The translations under genes and the position numbers were made by a program. A DNA stretch of 64,000 nucleotides from the NCBI GenBank assembly GCA_964620045.1, contig CAZUJL010000009.1:1-64000 (forward strand), written 5' to 3'. Under the pieces are notes generated by a model, which did not search any database, was not told where the DNA came from, and worked only from the letters and a program-made list of their open reading frames with translations. This DNA comes from VFKU01 sp964620045. Its GTDB lineage: Bacteria > Hydrogenedentota > Hydrogenedentia > Hydrogenedentales > GCA-2746185. Shown piece by piece: positions 32,618-41,809 of the stretch; positions within the stretch are counted from its first letter, which is position 1, and each line of letters opens with the position of its first letter.

Positions 32618-35218
32618 GTGGCCAGCGAAACACCGCAGACTCCTGAAGACGACCACCACCGGATAGACGAGCTCGAGGCGCAGGTGCGCGAGCTGTCCGG
32701 GTTGGTCGAAATTCTTCTCGCCAAGCCCGAGGTGCAAGTTCCCGAGGAGCCGGTGCGCAAGCGCAAGAAGCGGCCTCGCCCTCCCAAGCAGATTTCCGGC
32801 AGCGTGCGCGATGCCGTGGGGCGCGCGATCGGCGGCGTCGAGGGCGAGTCGCTGGAGTCGCGGGTCGGCGGCATCTGGCTCGGGCGGATCGTGGCCGTGC
32901 TGTTCATGACGGCGTTCGTGCTCGGCGCGTTGATCACGCTGCAGGACGAGGGCGTGAGCCGGTACTGGAAAATCGGCCTCGGCTACACGATCGCGGTCGG
33001 CGCGATCGCGTATGGCCTGTATCGGCGGAAGAACGACAGCCTATTCCCGCAGACCTTCCTCGGCTTGGGACTCGCGTCGTTGTACTTCACGACCTATGCG
33101 GCGTTCTTCCTGGAGACGACCCAACTCTTCGACGATCACCGGTTGGGAATTGCGGTGTTGGCGGCGGCGCTGGTTGTCGTCGCGATCGTGGCGCATATTC
33201 GGAAGAGTGAAGCGGCGGCGGGCATCGCGCTGTTCCTGATTTACTACACCGTCGTGCTGAGTCTGGCGGACAGCCTGACGCAGGACAACATCACCTATGC
33301 GATGGTGACGTGTTCGGTGGTCGCCGTGATCGCGTTGCTGTTCCACCTGACGCACCGGTGGCTGTTTTTCAGTTGGGCGGCACTGATTGCGACGCAGGTG
33401 ACGTATATCTACTTCTTCGAAGTGCAGCCGCCGGCGCTGAACATCACCGAGGACCAGTACTTCTGGATCTCGATGGCGTTCCTGACGCTGATTTTCATTG
33501 TGTTTTCGGTCGCGTGCGTGACGGATGCGCACCGGACGGGCGAGTACCGGAAAACCGTGGCGCCGATGGCGGGCGTGAACTCGTTTGTGTACCTCGCGCT
33601 GACGTGGTTCTCGGTGCGTGGACACCTGCCGGAGTACGAGTGGGCGTTCCGCTTCGGGCAGACGGGCATGTTCATTGTGTTCATGGCCTACGCACACTTC
33701 GCGGGGCAGAAGCGCAATTACCTGTTCCAAATTTTCGCGGCGAAGGCCTTTGTCATCTTCACGCTGGCCTTGCAGTCGTACTTGTCGCACGAGTGGTTAC
33801 TCGTCGCGATGTCGATCGAGTGTCTCGGGCTGGCGTTCTCGTATTGGCGCAGCGGGCTCGTGATCTTCAAGGTGTTCGGGCAGGGGCTGCTGCTGATCAC
33901 GCTGATTGGGTGTCTGTTCTCGATCCCGTCGAGTCGCGAGGTGGAGGCGTTGGGCTACATCGTGCCGGCGCGGTGGTTCTCGAGCGTGGGCGCGGCGTTC
34001 GTGTGGTGCATCGTGGCGTGGTTTTATCACCACTATGTGCAGCGCGTGACGCCGGAGATGCGCGTGTCGAAGGGGCAGTGGTTCCTGGCGGACACGTGGA
34101 TCGATTTTTCCGGCTGGGGCATGGCGCTGCTGCATGCGGCGGCGGCGGCGCTGGTGCTGATGGCGATCACGATTCTCGATCTCGGCAGCGACCCGCGCAT
34201 GCCGTTCCTGCTGGCGGGCGAGGGTATTCTGATGGCGCTGGTGGGCGTGATTCTCGCCGCGCCGCAGGTGGAAGTGGCCAGCATCCTGCTGCTGATCGGG
34301 TCGCATGCGTGTTACCACTCCTTCCTCGTGCTCAACGTGCCGGGGTTTGAGACGCAGCCGTTCTTCATTGCGTACGCGCTGACCGTGTCGTTGCTGACTT
34401 TCATGGGCGGCTACTTGTGGGAGCGATACCTGAACAAAATTCAGGGCGGGACGCAGTGGGAACACGACGCGATGGCGGCGATTCCGTTCATGGCGGCGGT
34501 GCTGATGCTGTTCACGCTGGCGGACCGGCGGTTGGATGCGTCGATCAGCGCGATCGGCGGGCTGGCGCTGTCGGTGTGCATGCTGTACGCAGGTAGTGTG
34601 ACGCGGCTGGCGGGTCTGCGCTTTGGCGGTGTGCTGACGATTGGCCTGGCGACGTGGAGTTATACAAATTACCTGTTCGACTACGCCGAGCCGCTGGAAG
34701 GCAACACGGCGATGCTGGCTGGGCTGATCGCGGCGCTGCTGTTCTACGCGACGGCCGAGCGCGCGTGCCTCGTGTGGGAGCGGAAGCATGGCTGGAGCGG
34801 GCCGTGGGCCGGGTTGCTGCGCACGGGCGTGGTAACGATTGCGGTGATCGTGGGCCTGATTGGATTGTGGCGCTGGGCGCCGATGCAGACGCTGACGTTG
34901 TACTGGCTGGGATTTGCGTTGGGCTGGATGGTGCTCGGGCTGATTTTCTGGGAGCGGCGCTACCGCTGGGCGGCGCTGACTATATATATGGTCTTCGTGG
35001 TGGGACGGACGTTGTTGTACGACTTGCGGAATCTGGACCTGGTCCCCCGCTTCCTGTCGATTGCGGCGCTCACCGTGCCGGGCGCGATCATTTATTGGGG
35101 ATATTCGGAATACCGCGATCGGCATCTGCGGCGGCTTCGCGAGGCGAAGGCGATTCGCGGCGAAGCTGACCCAGCGCCGGAATCAGCACCGAGCGCGCAG
35201 GAAGCGAAGCCGTCGTGA
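32618..35218 (+). CDS. DUF2339 polytopic membrane protein
   Basis: 866 aa with about 20 or more hydrophobic segments after a cytosolic N-terminus. The N-terminus has a coiled-coil (HRIDELEAQVRELSGLVEIL) and a basic Pro/Lys stretch (RKRKKRPRPPKQ). The segment ESRVGGIWLGRIVAVLFMTA followed by SRYWKIGLGYTIAVGAIAYG is the hallmark of DUF2339 proteins, whose role is unknown but which are large inner-membrane proteins. GTG at 32618 is used. Its stop overlaps the start of the CCA-adding enzyme gene by 4 bp (GTGA). Confidence 0.88.
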   Translation: MASETPQTPEDDHHRIDELEAQVRELSGLVEILLAKPEVQVPEEPVRKRKKRPRPPKQISGSVRDAVGRAIGGVEGESLESRVGGIWLGRIVAVLFMTAFVLGALITLQDEGVSRYWKIGLGYTIAVGAIAYGLYRRKNDSLFPQTFLGLGLASLYFTTYAAFFLETTQLFDDHRLGIAVLAAALVVVAIVAHIRKSEAAAGIALFLIYYTVVLSLADSLTQDNITYAMVTCSVVAVIALLFHLTHRWLFFSWAALIATQVTYIYFFEVQPPALNITEDQYFWISMAFLTLIFIVFSVACVTDAHRTGEYRKTVAPMAGVNSFVYLALTWFSVRGHLPEYEWAFRFGQTGMFIVFMAYAHFAGQKRNYLFQIFAAKAFVIFTLALQSYLSHEWLLVAMSIECLGLAFSYWRSGLVIFKVFGQGLLLITLIGCLFSIPSSREVEALGYIVPARWFSSVGAAFVWCIVAWFYHHYVQRVTPEMRVSKGQWFLADTWIDFSGWGMALLHAAAAALVLMAITILDLGSDPRMPFLLAGEGILMALVGVILAAPQVEVASILLLIGSHACYHSFLVLNVPGFETQPFFIAYALTVSLLTFMGGYLWERYLNKIQGGTQWEHDAMAAIPFMAAVLMLFTLADRRLDASISAIGGLALSVCMLYAGSVTRLAGLRFGGVLTIGLATWSYTNYLFDYAEPLEGNTAMLAGLIAALLFYATAERACLVWERKHGWSGPWAGLLRTGVVTIAVIVGLIGLWRWAPMQTLTLYWLGFALGWMVLGLIFWERRYRWAALTIYMVFVVGRTLLYDLRNLDLVPRFLSIAALTVPGAIIYWGYSEYRDRHLRRLREAKAIRGEADPAPESAPSAQEAKPS

Positions 35219-36522
35219 GTGCGGCACGCGACGCGGCGCTCACCGTCTGCCGCACGCTGCAGGGCGCGGGGCATCGCGCGCTGTTTGCCGGCGGATGCGT
35301 GCGCGATGAATTGCTGGGGCTGCATCCCAAAGACTACGACGTGGCGACATCCGCGCGACCGGACGATGTCGAAAAACTGTTTAAGCGTGTGATCACCGTC
35401 GGCAAGGCCTTCGGCGTGCAGATCGTGTTGATCGACGACGTGCAGATCGAAGTGGCGACGTTCCGCTGGGACGGGCCGTATCTGGATGGACGCCGGCCGG
35501 TGTCGATCGAATTTCGCGACGAACAGCAGGATGCGCTGCGTCGCGACTTTACTGTAAATGCGCTGTTCTTCGATCCGAGCACACAAGAAGTGCTGGATTA
35601 CGCGGGCGGGCGCGAGGATTTGGTGAAGCAGGTCATTCGCGCGGTGGGCGTGGCGTATGACCGGTTCATGGAAGACCATCTGCGGCTGCTGCGGTGCGTA
35701 CGCTTTGCGGCGCAGTTGGACTTTTCGATCGATCCGGCCACGTTTGCGGCGCTGAAGGAACTGGCGCATCTGATCAAAAAGACGAGTCCCGAGCGTGTGC
35801 GCGATGAGTTGCTGCGGATTCTCACGCAGCGGCACGCGCACCGCGGGTTTATGCTGCTGGACGAATCGGGATTGCTGCCGCATCTGCTGCCAGAGATTTC
35901 GGCGATGAAGGGCGTCGAGCAGCCGCCGGAGTATCACCCCGAAGGCGACGTGTTCGTGCACACGATGAAGATGCTGGAGATGCTGGAGCGACCATCGCCG
36001 ACGCTCGCGCTCAGCGTGTTGCTGCACGACGTTGGCAAGCCGCGCACGCAGACCTTCGAGGACCGCATTCGGTTCAACGGGCATGAGAAAGTCGGCGCGG
36101 ATATGACGGCGGAGATCTGCCAGCGTCTGCGGTTGTCGAACGCGGACGCCGAACGTGTGACGTGGCTCGTCGGCCAGCACATGCGCGTATCGACCGTGAA
36201 AGAAATGCGCGAGAGCAAACTCAAGCGGTTGATCCGCGAAGAGGGCTTCTCGGAGCTGCTTGAGTTGTTTCGGATCGACTGCGCGTCGAGCCACCGGCGC
36301 ATGGACACCTACGAATGGTTGCGCGAGCGCGCGGCGAGCCTTCCGCCGGAACAGATCCGCCCCACTCCCCTGCTCACGGGAGACGACCTCATCGGGCTCG
36401 GCTACGCGCCCGGCCCGCGCTTCAGCGAGATCCTGCGCGCGGTTGAGGATCTGCAGCTTGAGGGCACCTTGACCTCGCGCGACGCGGCGATCGCGCATGT
36501 GCGGAAGACTTGGCCTGCATAG
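35215..36522 (+). CDS. cca: CCA tRNA nucleotidyltransferase / poly(A) polymerase family
   Basis: 435 aa class II nucleotidyltransferase. The head domain shows LFAGGCVRDELLGLHPKDYDVAT (GG-x-VRD and the DxD metal site), ATFRWDGPY and RRDFTVNALFFDP. The neck has DHLRLLRCVRFAAQLDF. An HD domain follows: HTMKMLEMLERP, SVLLHDVGKPRTQ and FNGHEKVGADM. The protein should add or repair the 3' CCA of tRNAs; a poly(A)-polymerase role cannot be excluded from sequence alone. GTG start coupled to the DUF2339 gene. Confidence 0.9.
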   Translation: MSAARDAALTVCRTLQGAGHRALFAGGCVRDELLGLHPKDYDVATSARPDDVEKLFKRVITVGKAFGVQIVLIDDVQIEVATFRWDGPYLDGRRPVSIEFRDEQQDALRRDFTVNALFFDPSTQEVLDYAGGREDLVKQVIRAVGVAYDRFMEDHLRLLRCVRFAAQLDFSIDPATFAALKELAHLIKKTSPERVRDELLRILTQRHAHRGFMLLDESGLLPHLLPEISAMKGVEQPPEYHPEGDVFVHTMKMLEMLERPSPTLALSVLLHDVGKPRTQTFEDRIRFNGHEKVGADMTAEICQRLRLSNADAERVTWLVGQHMRVSTVKEMRESKLKRLIREEGFSELLELFRIDCASSHRRMDTYEWLRERAASLPPEQIRPTPLLTGDDLIGLGYAPGPRFSEILRAVEDLQLEGTLTSRDAAIAHVRKTWPA

Positions 36523-36558
36523 CCTCGCGTTCGCAATATCGTGGGTTGCCCGACGCGG

Positions 36559-36584
36559 AGATTCTTCGCTCCGCTCAGAATGAC
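36559..36584. repeat. REP-like intergenic palindrome
   Basis: Contains ATTCT(TCGCTCCGCTC)AGAAT (36561-36581) followed by GACA. This is the widespread CATTCTGAGCGGAGCGAAGAAT element that bacterial genomes often carry between genes. It sits 36 bp after the cca stop in a 161-bp gap that otherwise holds only the mrfA ribosome site. Confidence 0.65.
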
Positions 36585-36683
36585 AAAATAAAAGGGTCTT
36601 ACTGACAAGGTTGTGCTTGCTCCTTGTGGTAGCTGATGTTACATTCAGGTATTCCATAGTCACATCTGGGGGCGGTGCGGGCG

Positions 36684-38993
36684 ATGAATGTTGCGCAGAC
36701 GATTGATGCGCTGAGGGGGGACCGGGAGTTCACGCAGAACCTCTCGGGGTGGCACACCGTGCCGGCGCGGGACGCGCGGTATGGCGAGTGGCCGGCGGGG
36801 CTGGATGCGCGGCTGGTCGCGGGGCTGCAGAAGCGCGGGGTGCCGGCGCCGTATGTGCATCAGGCGAAGGCGGTCGAGGCGGCGCTCGACGGCGAGAACG
36901 TGTGCGTGGTGACGCCGACGGCCTCGGGCAAAACGCTGTGTTATAACGTGCCGGTGTTGCAGCGGCTGTTGTCGAATCCGAACGGACGCGCGTTGTATCT
37001 GTTCCCGACAAAGGCGCTGTCGCAGGATCAGATGCATGAGCTGCAGAATCTGATCGACGGGCTCGAAGTAAAAATCGGGACGTACACCTTCGACGGCGAC
37101 ACACCAGCGTCGGCGCGCAGGGCGATCAAGAGCGCCGGGCATATCGTGGTGACGAACCCGGACATGCTGCACACGGGGATCCTCCCCCACCACACGACGT
37201 GGATCCGGCTGTTCGAAAATCTTCAGTTCATCGTGATCGATGAGTTGCACCATTACCGCGGTGTGTTTGGAAGTCATCTGGCGAACATCATTCGGCGATT
37301 GAAGCGCATTTGTGCGTTCTATGGATCGAATCCGCAGTTCATTTGCTGCAGCGCGACGATTGCGAATCCGCAGGAGATGGCGCAGAAAATTATCGAGGCG
37401 CCGGTCACGCTGGTGAACGACAACGGCGCGCCGTCGGGCGAGCGGCATTTCCTGTTTTACAACCCGCCGGTGGTGAACCGGGAGCTCGGCATCCGGCGAC
37501 CGGTTGTGCGCGAGGTGGAGCGGATTGCGAAGTACTTTTTGTCGAAGGACATCCAGTCGATCATCTTCGCGCGGAGCCGGCTGCGGGTGGAATTGCTGGC
37601 GACGTATATCAAGGAAGCAGTCAAGAAGGCCGGGAAAAATCCCGAGCTGGTGAAGGGGTATCGCGGGGGTTATCTGCCGACGGAGCGCCGCGAGATCGAG
37701 AAGGGCCTGCGCGACGGCAAGATTATGACCGTGATCAGCACGAACGCGCTGGAGCTGGGCATCGACATCGGCGGGCTGGACGTCTGCATCATGACGGGCT
37801 ATCCGGGAAACGTCGCGAGCACGTGGCAACAGGCCGGACGCGCGGGTCGACGCAACACGGTGTCGATGTCGATCCTGGTCGCGTCGAGCGCGGCGCTGGA
37901 CCAGTACATCATCAATCATCCCGAATACTTCCTCGTGCAGACGCCGGAAAATGCGACGGTGGATCCGAACAACCTGTCGATCATGATGAGCCACGTGAAG
38001 AGCGCGGCGTTTGAGTTGCCGTTCATCGATGGCGAATCGTTTGGACTGGATGCGGCATCCACGCGCGAGATGCTGGAATTCCTCGAAGAGAAACGCGTGC
38101 TGCGGCATGTGAAGGACAAGTGGCACTGGAGCGAGCAGACGTACCCCGCGGAGGAAATCAGCCTGCGGACGGCGGCGCCGGGGAACGTGGTGATTCTGGA
38201 CACGACGAAGGAAGGCCGCGTGATCGGCGAGGTGGATTTGTTCAGCGCGCCGACCGAGGTTTACGAAAATGCGATCTATATCCATCAGAGCGAGCAGTAC
38301 ACGATCGACCGACTGGATTTGGACGATCGCAAGGCGTACGCGCGGCCGGTGGAGACGGATTACTACACGGACGCGCAGATTAAGGCCGACCTGAAAGTGA
38401 TCGAGGTTTTCCAGGAGGAGCATCGCGGCGGCGCGGACATTCGGCACGGCGAGCTGAGCGTGACGTGGCTGCCGACGATGTACAAGAAAATTAAGCTGGG
38501 CACGCTGGAGAACGTCGGCTGGGGCGAGATTCATCTGCCCGAGAGCACGATGCACACGACGGCGTACTGGCTGGAGTACCCGGAGGACACGGCGGAGCGG
38601 CTGGGCGTGTCGCAGGACGACCTCGGCGGCGCGCTGAATGCATTGGCGAATGCGCTGCGGCAGGTAGCGCCGGTGCAGGTGATGTGCGACGTGACGGATA
38701 TCCGCGCGGCGGCGGACCTGAAGTCGACGTTCTCCGAGCGGCCGTCGATCGTGCTGTACGAGACGTACCCCGGTGGTGTGGGGTTCAGCGAAAAGCTGTT
38801 CACGCACCACCAGCGGCTGCTGGAGTCGGCGGTGTCGCTGCTCAGCGATTGCGGGTGCAAGGAAGGCTGCCCGAGTTGCGTGGGGCCGGCGCTGGAAACG
38901 GGCCCGCATGGAAAATCGGGGGCGTTGAGTCTGGCGCGGATGGCGCTTGGGTTGGAGACGACGGCGTTGGTGGTGAAAAAGGAAGCGGTATAA
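36684..38993 (+). CDS. mrfA: MrfA-type DEAD/DEAH helicase with DUF1998 zinc-binding end
   Basis: 769 aa. SF2 helicase core: VHQAKAVEAAL, Walker A TPTASGKTLCYNVP, VTNPDMLH, Walker B FIVIDELHHY, SATIANP, then domain-2 motifs IIFARSRLRVELL, STNALELGIDIGGLD and WQQAGRAGRR. The C-terminal CGCKEGCPSC is the four-cysteine cluster of the YprA/MrfA family. Bacillus MrfA is a 3'-5' helicase that works with the exonuclease MrfB in mitomycin-lesion repair. ATG at 36684 is preferred (GGGGGC about 10 nt upstream). The MrfB gene follows 108 bp downstream. Confidence 0.92.
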   Translation: MNVAQTIDALRGDREFTQNLSGWHTVPARDARYGEWPAGLDARLVAGLQKRGVPAPYVHQAKAVEAALDGENVCVVTPTASGKTLCYNVPVLQRLLSNPNGRALYLFPTKALSQDQMHELQNLIDGLEVKIGTYTFDGDTPASARRAIKSAGHIVVTNPDMLHTGILPHHTTWIRLFENLQFIVIDELHHYRGVFGSHLANIIRRLKRICAFYGSNPQFICCSATIANPQEMAQKIIEAPVTLVNDNGAPSGERHFLFYNPPVVNRELGIRRPVVREVERIAKYFLSKDIQSIIFARSRLRVELLATYIKEAVKKAGKNPELVKGYRGGYLPTERREIEKGLRDGKIMTVISTNALELGIDIGGLDVCIMTGYPGNVASTWQQAGRAGRRNTVSMSILVASSAALDQYIINHPEYFLVQTPENATVDPNNLSIMMSHVKSAAFELPFIDGESFGLDAASTREMLEFLEEKRVLRHVKDKWHWSEQTYPAEEISLRTAAPGNVVILDTTKEGRVIGEVDLFSAPTEVYENAIYIHQSEQYTIDRLDLDDRKAYARPVETDYYTDAQIKADLKVIEVFQEEHRGGADIRHGELSVTWLPTMYKKIKLGTLENVGWGEIHLPESTMHTTAYWLEYPEDTAERLGVSQDDLGGALNALANALRQVAPVQVMCDVTDIRAAADLKSTFSERPSIVLYETYPGGVGFSEKLFTHHQRLLESAVSLLSDCGCKEGCPSCVGPALETGPHGKSGALSLARMALGLETTALVVKKEAV

Positions 38994-39028
38994 CAAAATG
39001 CGAGGCGGCTGGCTCAAGAGATTGCTTC

Positions 39029-39083
39029 GTCGGCCGCGATATATGATCTACGTGCGAAGGAAAAGTCACACATCGCGGCCGAC
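39029..39083. repeat. Palindromic element between mrfA and mrfB
   Basis: Perfect 12-bp arms at 39029-39040 and 39072-39083 (GTCGGCCGCGAT and its complement), with shorter outer pairing ATTGC/GCAAT at 39021-39025 and 39086-39090. The outer sequence (GAGATTGCTTCGTC ... CTCGCAATGACG) resembles a dispersed bacterial REP-like family. A transcript hairpin here could reduce read-through into mrfB. Confidence 0.7.
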
Positions 39084-39101
39084 TCGCAATGACGGGTAAG
39101 A

Positions 39102-40436
39102 ATGGGTGATCGCTCTCAAAAAATTTCGCAACTGCGCGCGCTGCTAAACACGCCGGGCGTCATGGGCGGCGCGCAGTTTCGCGCGGTGTCGGACGAGCGC
39201 AATGCGGCGCGGGAACGCGGCGATTTTGAAGTCCAGCGCGTGATGCCGGGCGAGATCGTCGGCGATCCGAGCGATGGCTTCTACCTCGTGCGGCAGGATT
39301 TTCCGCTGGCGTGGGAACACGGGTGTGTGCCGCTGGAGTCGGCGCTCGCGGCCGACGGCCGACACGTAGCGACTTCGGCGAATGATGATGAGTTGCATGC
39401 CTTCGACCCGCGGAAGACCGTGTTTGTGGATACCGAGACCACGGGTCTAATGGGCGGCAGTGGGACTGTTCTGTTTCTGGTCGGCGTGGGCTATTTCACG
39501 AACGATGCGTTCCGGCTCGACCAGTGCTTTATGCGTGACTACGACGACGAGGGGCCGATGCTGGCGCACCTCGACGGCCTCTTCAAAAACGCCGAGGCGC
39601 TGGTGAGTTACAACGGCAAGACCTTCGATTTGCCGCTGCTGCGCACCCGGTTCATCCAGAACCGCGTGCCGTTCCGGCTGGATGGCGTGTTGCACTATGA
39701 CCTTGTGCACGCGGCGCGGCGGTTTTGGAAAAAACGATTACAAGATTGCAGCCTCGGCAACGTTGAGCGGAACGTGCTCGGCCTGCAGCGGCACGGCGAC
39801 GTGGACGGCGCGGAGATTCCGACGCTGTGGCTGGAGTATCTGCGCACGCGCGATGCGCGGCCGCTCGTGCCCGTGTTTTACCACCACAAGATGGATATTT
39901 TGTCGCTCGTGTCGTTGACGGGATTGCTGTCGCAGAAATTGTCAGAGCCGGCCGGCGAAGGTTTCGAGCACCACGAAGATCGCTTGTCGCTGCTGCGCTT
40001 GCATATGAAGCGCAAGGAGTGGGAACTCGCGGCGACGATGGCGGAAAAGTTGCTCGAAGCACTCGACGATGAGGCGTTGATGTGCGAGTGCCTGGAGCTG
40101 GCGGTGCTGGCGACGAAGCGCACGAAGGACTGGGAGCGCATGGAGAGTTACTCCGTGCGCATCATCCAGCAGTTCCCGAACAATACGCAGGCGCGCATTG
40201 AGTACGCGAAGCACCTTGAACACAAGCGCCGAAACCTGCCCGAGGCGATCCGCGTTTGCCGTGAAGGGCTGAAACTGCAGGAGACGCGCATGGGGCTGGG
40301 GTACTCCCCCGCTATTCTTGGCCTGCGCGATTTGGAATTGCGCATGGCGCGGATGGAGAAGAAGTTGAACAAGGCGCTGGGGAAATCGCCGGCACACAGT
40401 GATGATGCGGACGGTGAATTCGAACTTGAACCGTAA
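39102..40436 (+). CDS. mrfB: MrfB-type DEDD exonuclease with C-terminal TPR-like repeats
   Basis: 444 aa. RNase H-like exonuclease: Asp and Glu in FVDTETTGLMGGSG, Asp in YNGKTFDLPLLRTRF and Asp in YHHKMDILSLVSL make up the DEDD set. The remaining C-terminal part (from about residue 285) is helical and TPR-like (WELAATMAEKLLEALDDEAL, RIEYAKHLEHKRRNLPEAIR), as in Bacillus YprB/MrfB. Position directly after the MrfA helicase gene supports a joint role in excising DNA crosslink adducts. ATG at 39102. Confidence 0.9.
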   Translation: MGDRSQKISQLRALLNTPGVMGGAQFRAVSDERNAARERGDFEVQRVMPGEIVGDPSDGFYLVRQDFPLAWEHGCVPLESALAADGRHVATSANDDELHAFDPRKTVFVDTETTGLMGGSGTVLFLVGVGYFTNDAFRLDQCFMRDYDDEGPMLAHLDGLFKNAEALVSYNGKTFDLPLLRTRFIQNRVPFRLDGVLHYDLVHAARRFWKKRLQDCSLGNVERNVLGLQRHGDVDGAEIPTLWLEYLRTRDARPLVPVFYHHKMDILSLVSLTGLLSQKLSEPAGEGFEHHEDRLSLLRLHMKRKEWELAATMAEKLLEALDDEALMCECLELAVLATKRTKDWERMESYSVRIIQQFPNNTQARIEYAKHLEHKRRNLPEAIRVCREGLKLQETRMGLGYSPAILGLRDLELRMARMEKKLNKALGKSPAHSDDADGEFELEP

Positions 40437-40446
40437 CCCCGCCCAC

Positions 40447-40474
40447 TGTCACCCCCGCGAAAGCGGGGACCTCT
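40447..40474 (-). repeat. Left inverted repeat of the GIY-YIG module
   Basis: 28 bp whose reverse complement (AGAGGTCCCCGCTTTCGCGG...) matches 40816-40843 with a single mismatch. Each arm is itself palindromic (CCCCGC...GCGGGG). It ends 10 bp before the GIY-YIG start codon. Confidence 0.85.
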
Positions 40475-40484
40475 CCTCGAACCA

Positions 40485-40817
40485 ATGACCCACTGCTATT
40501 TCGTATATATCCTTTCCAATAAAGCGTGCACAACGGTGTACATAGGTGTTACCAACAATCTAAAAGGGCGGGTGACGGAACATAAATCGGGAGAATTTAC
40601 CAGATTCACGCGGACGTACAATGTGAATCGGTTGGTTTATTTTGAACAATTTCAAAATATCAATGACGCGATTGCACGAGAAAAGCAACTGAAGAAATGG
40701 CGGCGGGCGTGGAAAGATGAATTGATTAAAACGTTGAACCCGTCGTGGCGGGATTTATTTGATGAGATTGGGGATTGGGTGTCACTAACCTTCCATGTGA
40801 GGTTGTGGTGTAACTAG
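40485..40817 (+). CDS. Small GIY-YIG domain nuclease (UPF0213-like)
   Basis: 110 aa, a single GIY-YIG domain. FVYILSN is the GIY half and TTVYIGVTNNLKGRVTEHKSG carries the YIG half plus the conserved Arg. NINDAIAREKQLKKWRRAWK has the catalytic-type Glu and the basic helix of this small family. The gene is AT-richer than its neighbours. Inverted copies of a 28-bp palindromic repeat flank it; the right copy overlaps its stop codon. That arrangement suggests the repeats and the nuclease gene travel or act together, though no transposition evidence is visible. Confidence 0.85.
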   Translation: MTHCYFVYILSNKACTTVYIGVTNNLKGRVTEHKSGEFTRFTRTYNVNRLVYFEQFQNINDAIAREKQLKKWRRAWKDELIKTLNPSWRDLFDEIGDWVSLTFHVRLWCN

Positions 40818-40843
40818 AGGTCCCCGCTTTCGCGGGGATGACA
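40816..40843 (+). repeat. Right inverted repeat of the GIY-YIG module
   Basis: Begins inside the TAG stop of the GIY-YIG gene and reads AGAGGTCCCCGCTTTCGCGG then GGATGACA. It is inverted relative to 40447-40474 (one mismatch in 28). A more diverged copy is at 3948-3975. Confidence 0.85.
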
Positions 40844-40914
40844 AAGTGTCGGCGCAGCCCATAGCGAGACACTCGACAATGAATACGTCCCCAGTGTCTG
40901 TATAGAATCACGCC

Positions 40915-41559
40915 ATGGACATCGAAATCCGCGAATACCGGGACAGCGACGAGCAGGAATGGATGCGTGTGCATGCGATTATCCTTTCGATCTCGCATAG
41001 TTGGAATTATTCGATTCAGGAGCGGCCGCCGTATACGGGGAACCAGTCGACGCGGCTGGTGGCGGTGCATGACGGGAAAATAGTTGGGCTGACGGACGCC
41101 GTGTATGAAAACAATCCCGGCGAGATGTGTTTTGTGCGCGATGTACGCGGCGGCTATGTGACGGAGTTCGGCCGGCTGCCGGAGTACGGCAAGATGAATA
41201 TCGGGCCGCGCCTGATCGACGCTACGATTGCGGACGCGCAGCGCAAGGGCATCACGCGGCTGGAGTATTGGTCGCAGGATCGAAACGCGCAGCGGTTTTA
41301 CACGCGGCTCGGCCTGCGCGAGATCGGGCGGCACTACCGGTTTCGGTTTGCGCCCTCGAAGGCCATCGCGGATGAAGTCTTCAAGGGCGGCGTGGGCATT
41401 GAGTACATCTATGGTGTGTGCATGCCGGAAGATTGGCCGCGCGTAAAAAAAGAGCACGAGATCATTACGAAGCATCCGCTTGAGCCGCATTTGTGCATTG
41501 GCTACGAGATTCGGGATTTCTCGCGGAAGTTCGCGGATACTTCGGCGAACGTTTCCTAG
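40915..41559 (+). CDS. GNAT-family N-acetyltransferase
   Basis: 214 aa. A GNAT fold is suggested by IEIREYRDSDEQEWMRVHA (strand 1/helix 1), TRLVAVHDGKIVGLTDAVYE (strands 2-4), and the acetyl-CoA region NIGPRLIDATIADAQRKGIT followed by NAQRFYTRLGLREIG. The usual Q/RxxGxG/A loop is modified, and a longer C-terminal extension (about residues 150-214) is present. The substrate cannot be inferred. It stands alone between the repeat-bounded module and a secreted-protein gene. Confidence 0.75.
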   Translation: MDIEIREYRDSDEQEWMRVHAIILSISHSWNYSIQERPPYTGNQSTRLVAVHDGKIVGLTDAVYENNPGEMCFVRDVRGGYVTEFGRLPEYGKMNIGPRLIDATIADAQRKGITRLEYWSQDRNAQRFYTRLGLREIGRHYRFRFAPSKAIADEVFKGGVGIEYIYGVCMPEDWPRVKKEHEIITKHPLEPHLCIGYEIRDFSRKFADTSANVS

Positions 41560-41598
41560 TCCGCCTTTTCAGGGCTTGGAACTCCCGTGATTCTTTGA

Positions 41599-41660
41599 CC
41601 CAGGGCGTCGCTCACTTTGGTCGCTTTGCCCTGGGCTATCTTAGGACGCCCCTTCGGGGC
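41599..41660. repeat. Dispersed intergenic repeat with two hairpins
   Basis: CCCAGGGC/GCCCTGGG arms (41599-41606, 41628-41635) are followed by a GCCCC-TTC-GGGGC hairpin (41648-41660). The pair CCCTGGGCTATCTTAGGACG plus a CCCCTTCGGGG loop resembles a repeat I recall from planctomycete-type genomes. It occupies most of the 250-bp gap between the acetyltransferase and the secreted protein; the rest holds no gene I can support. Confidence 0.6.
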
Positions 41661-41809
41661 TGTGAAAGACACCGCCGGTCCGCGGGCCACCGCCATCGGC
41701 TCGGCATCGAGATTACGATCCGAGGCAAAGTACAACGCGAATGCCTTGATCGCAATGGCGCGCGACGCGCATGCTAGACGCCATTGTCCTTTTCCTTTGG
41801 GAGTTCGCT

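Noticed and set aside
36660..39017. 785-aa minus-strand open frame opposite mrfA
   Set aside because: Arg/His/Pro-rich antisense shadow; mrfA on the plus strand has complete helicase motifs.
40441..40849. Calling the GIY-YIG module a transposon
   Set aside because: No target-site duplication or transposase was seen; only the inverted repeats are supported.
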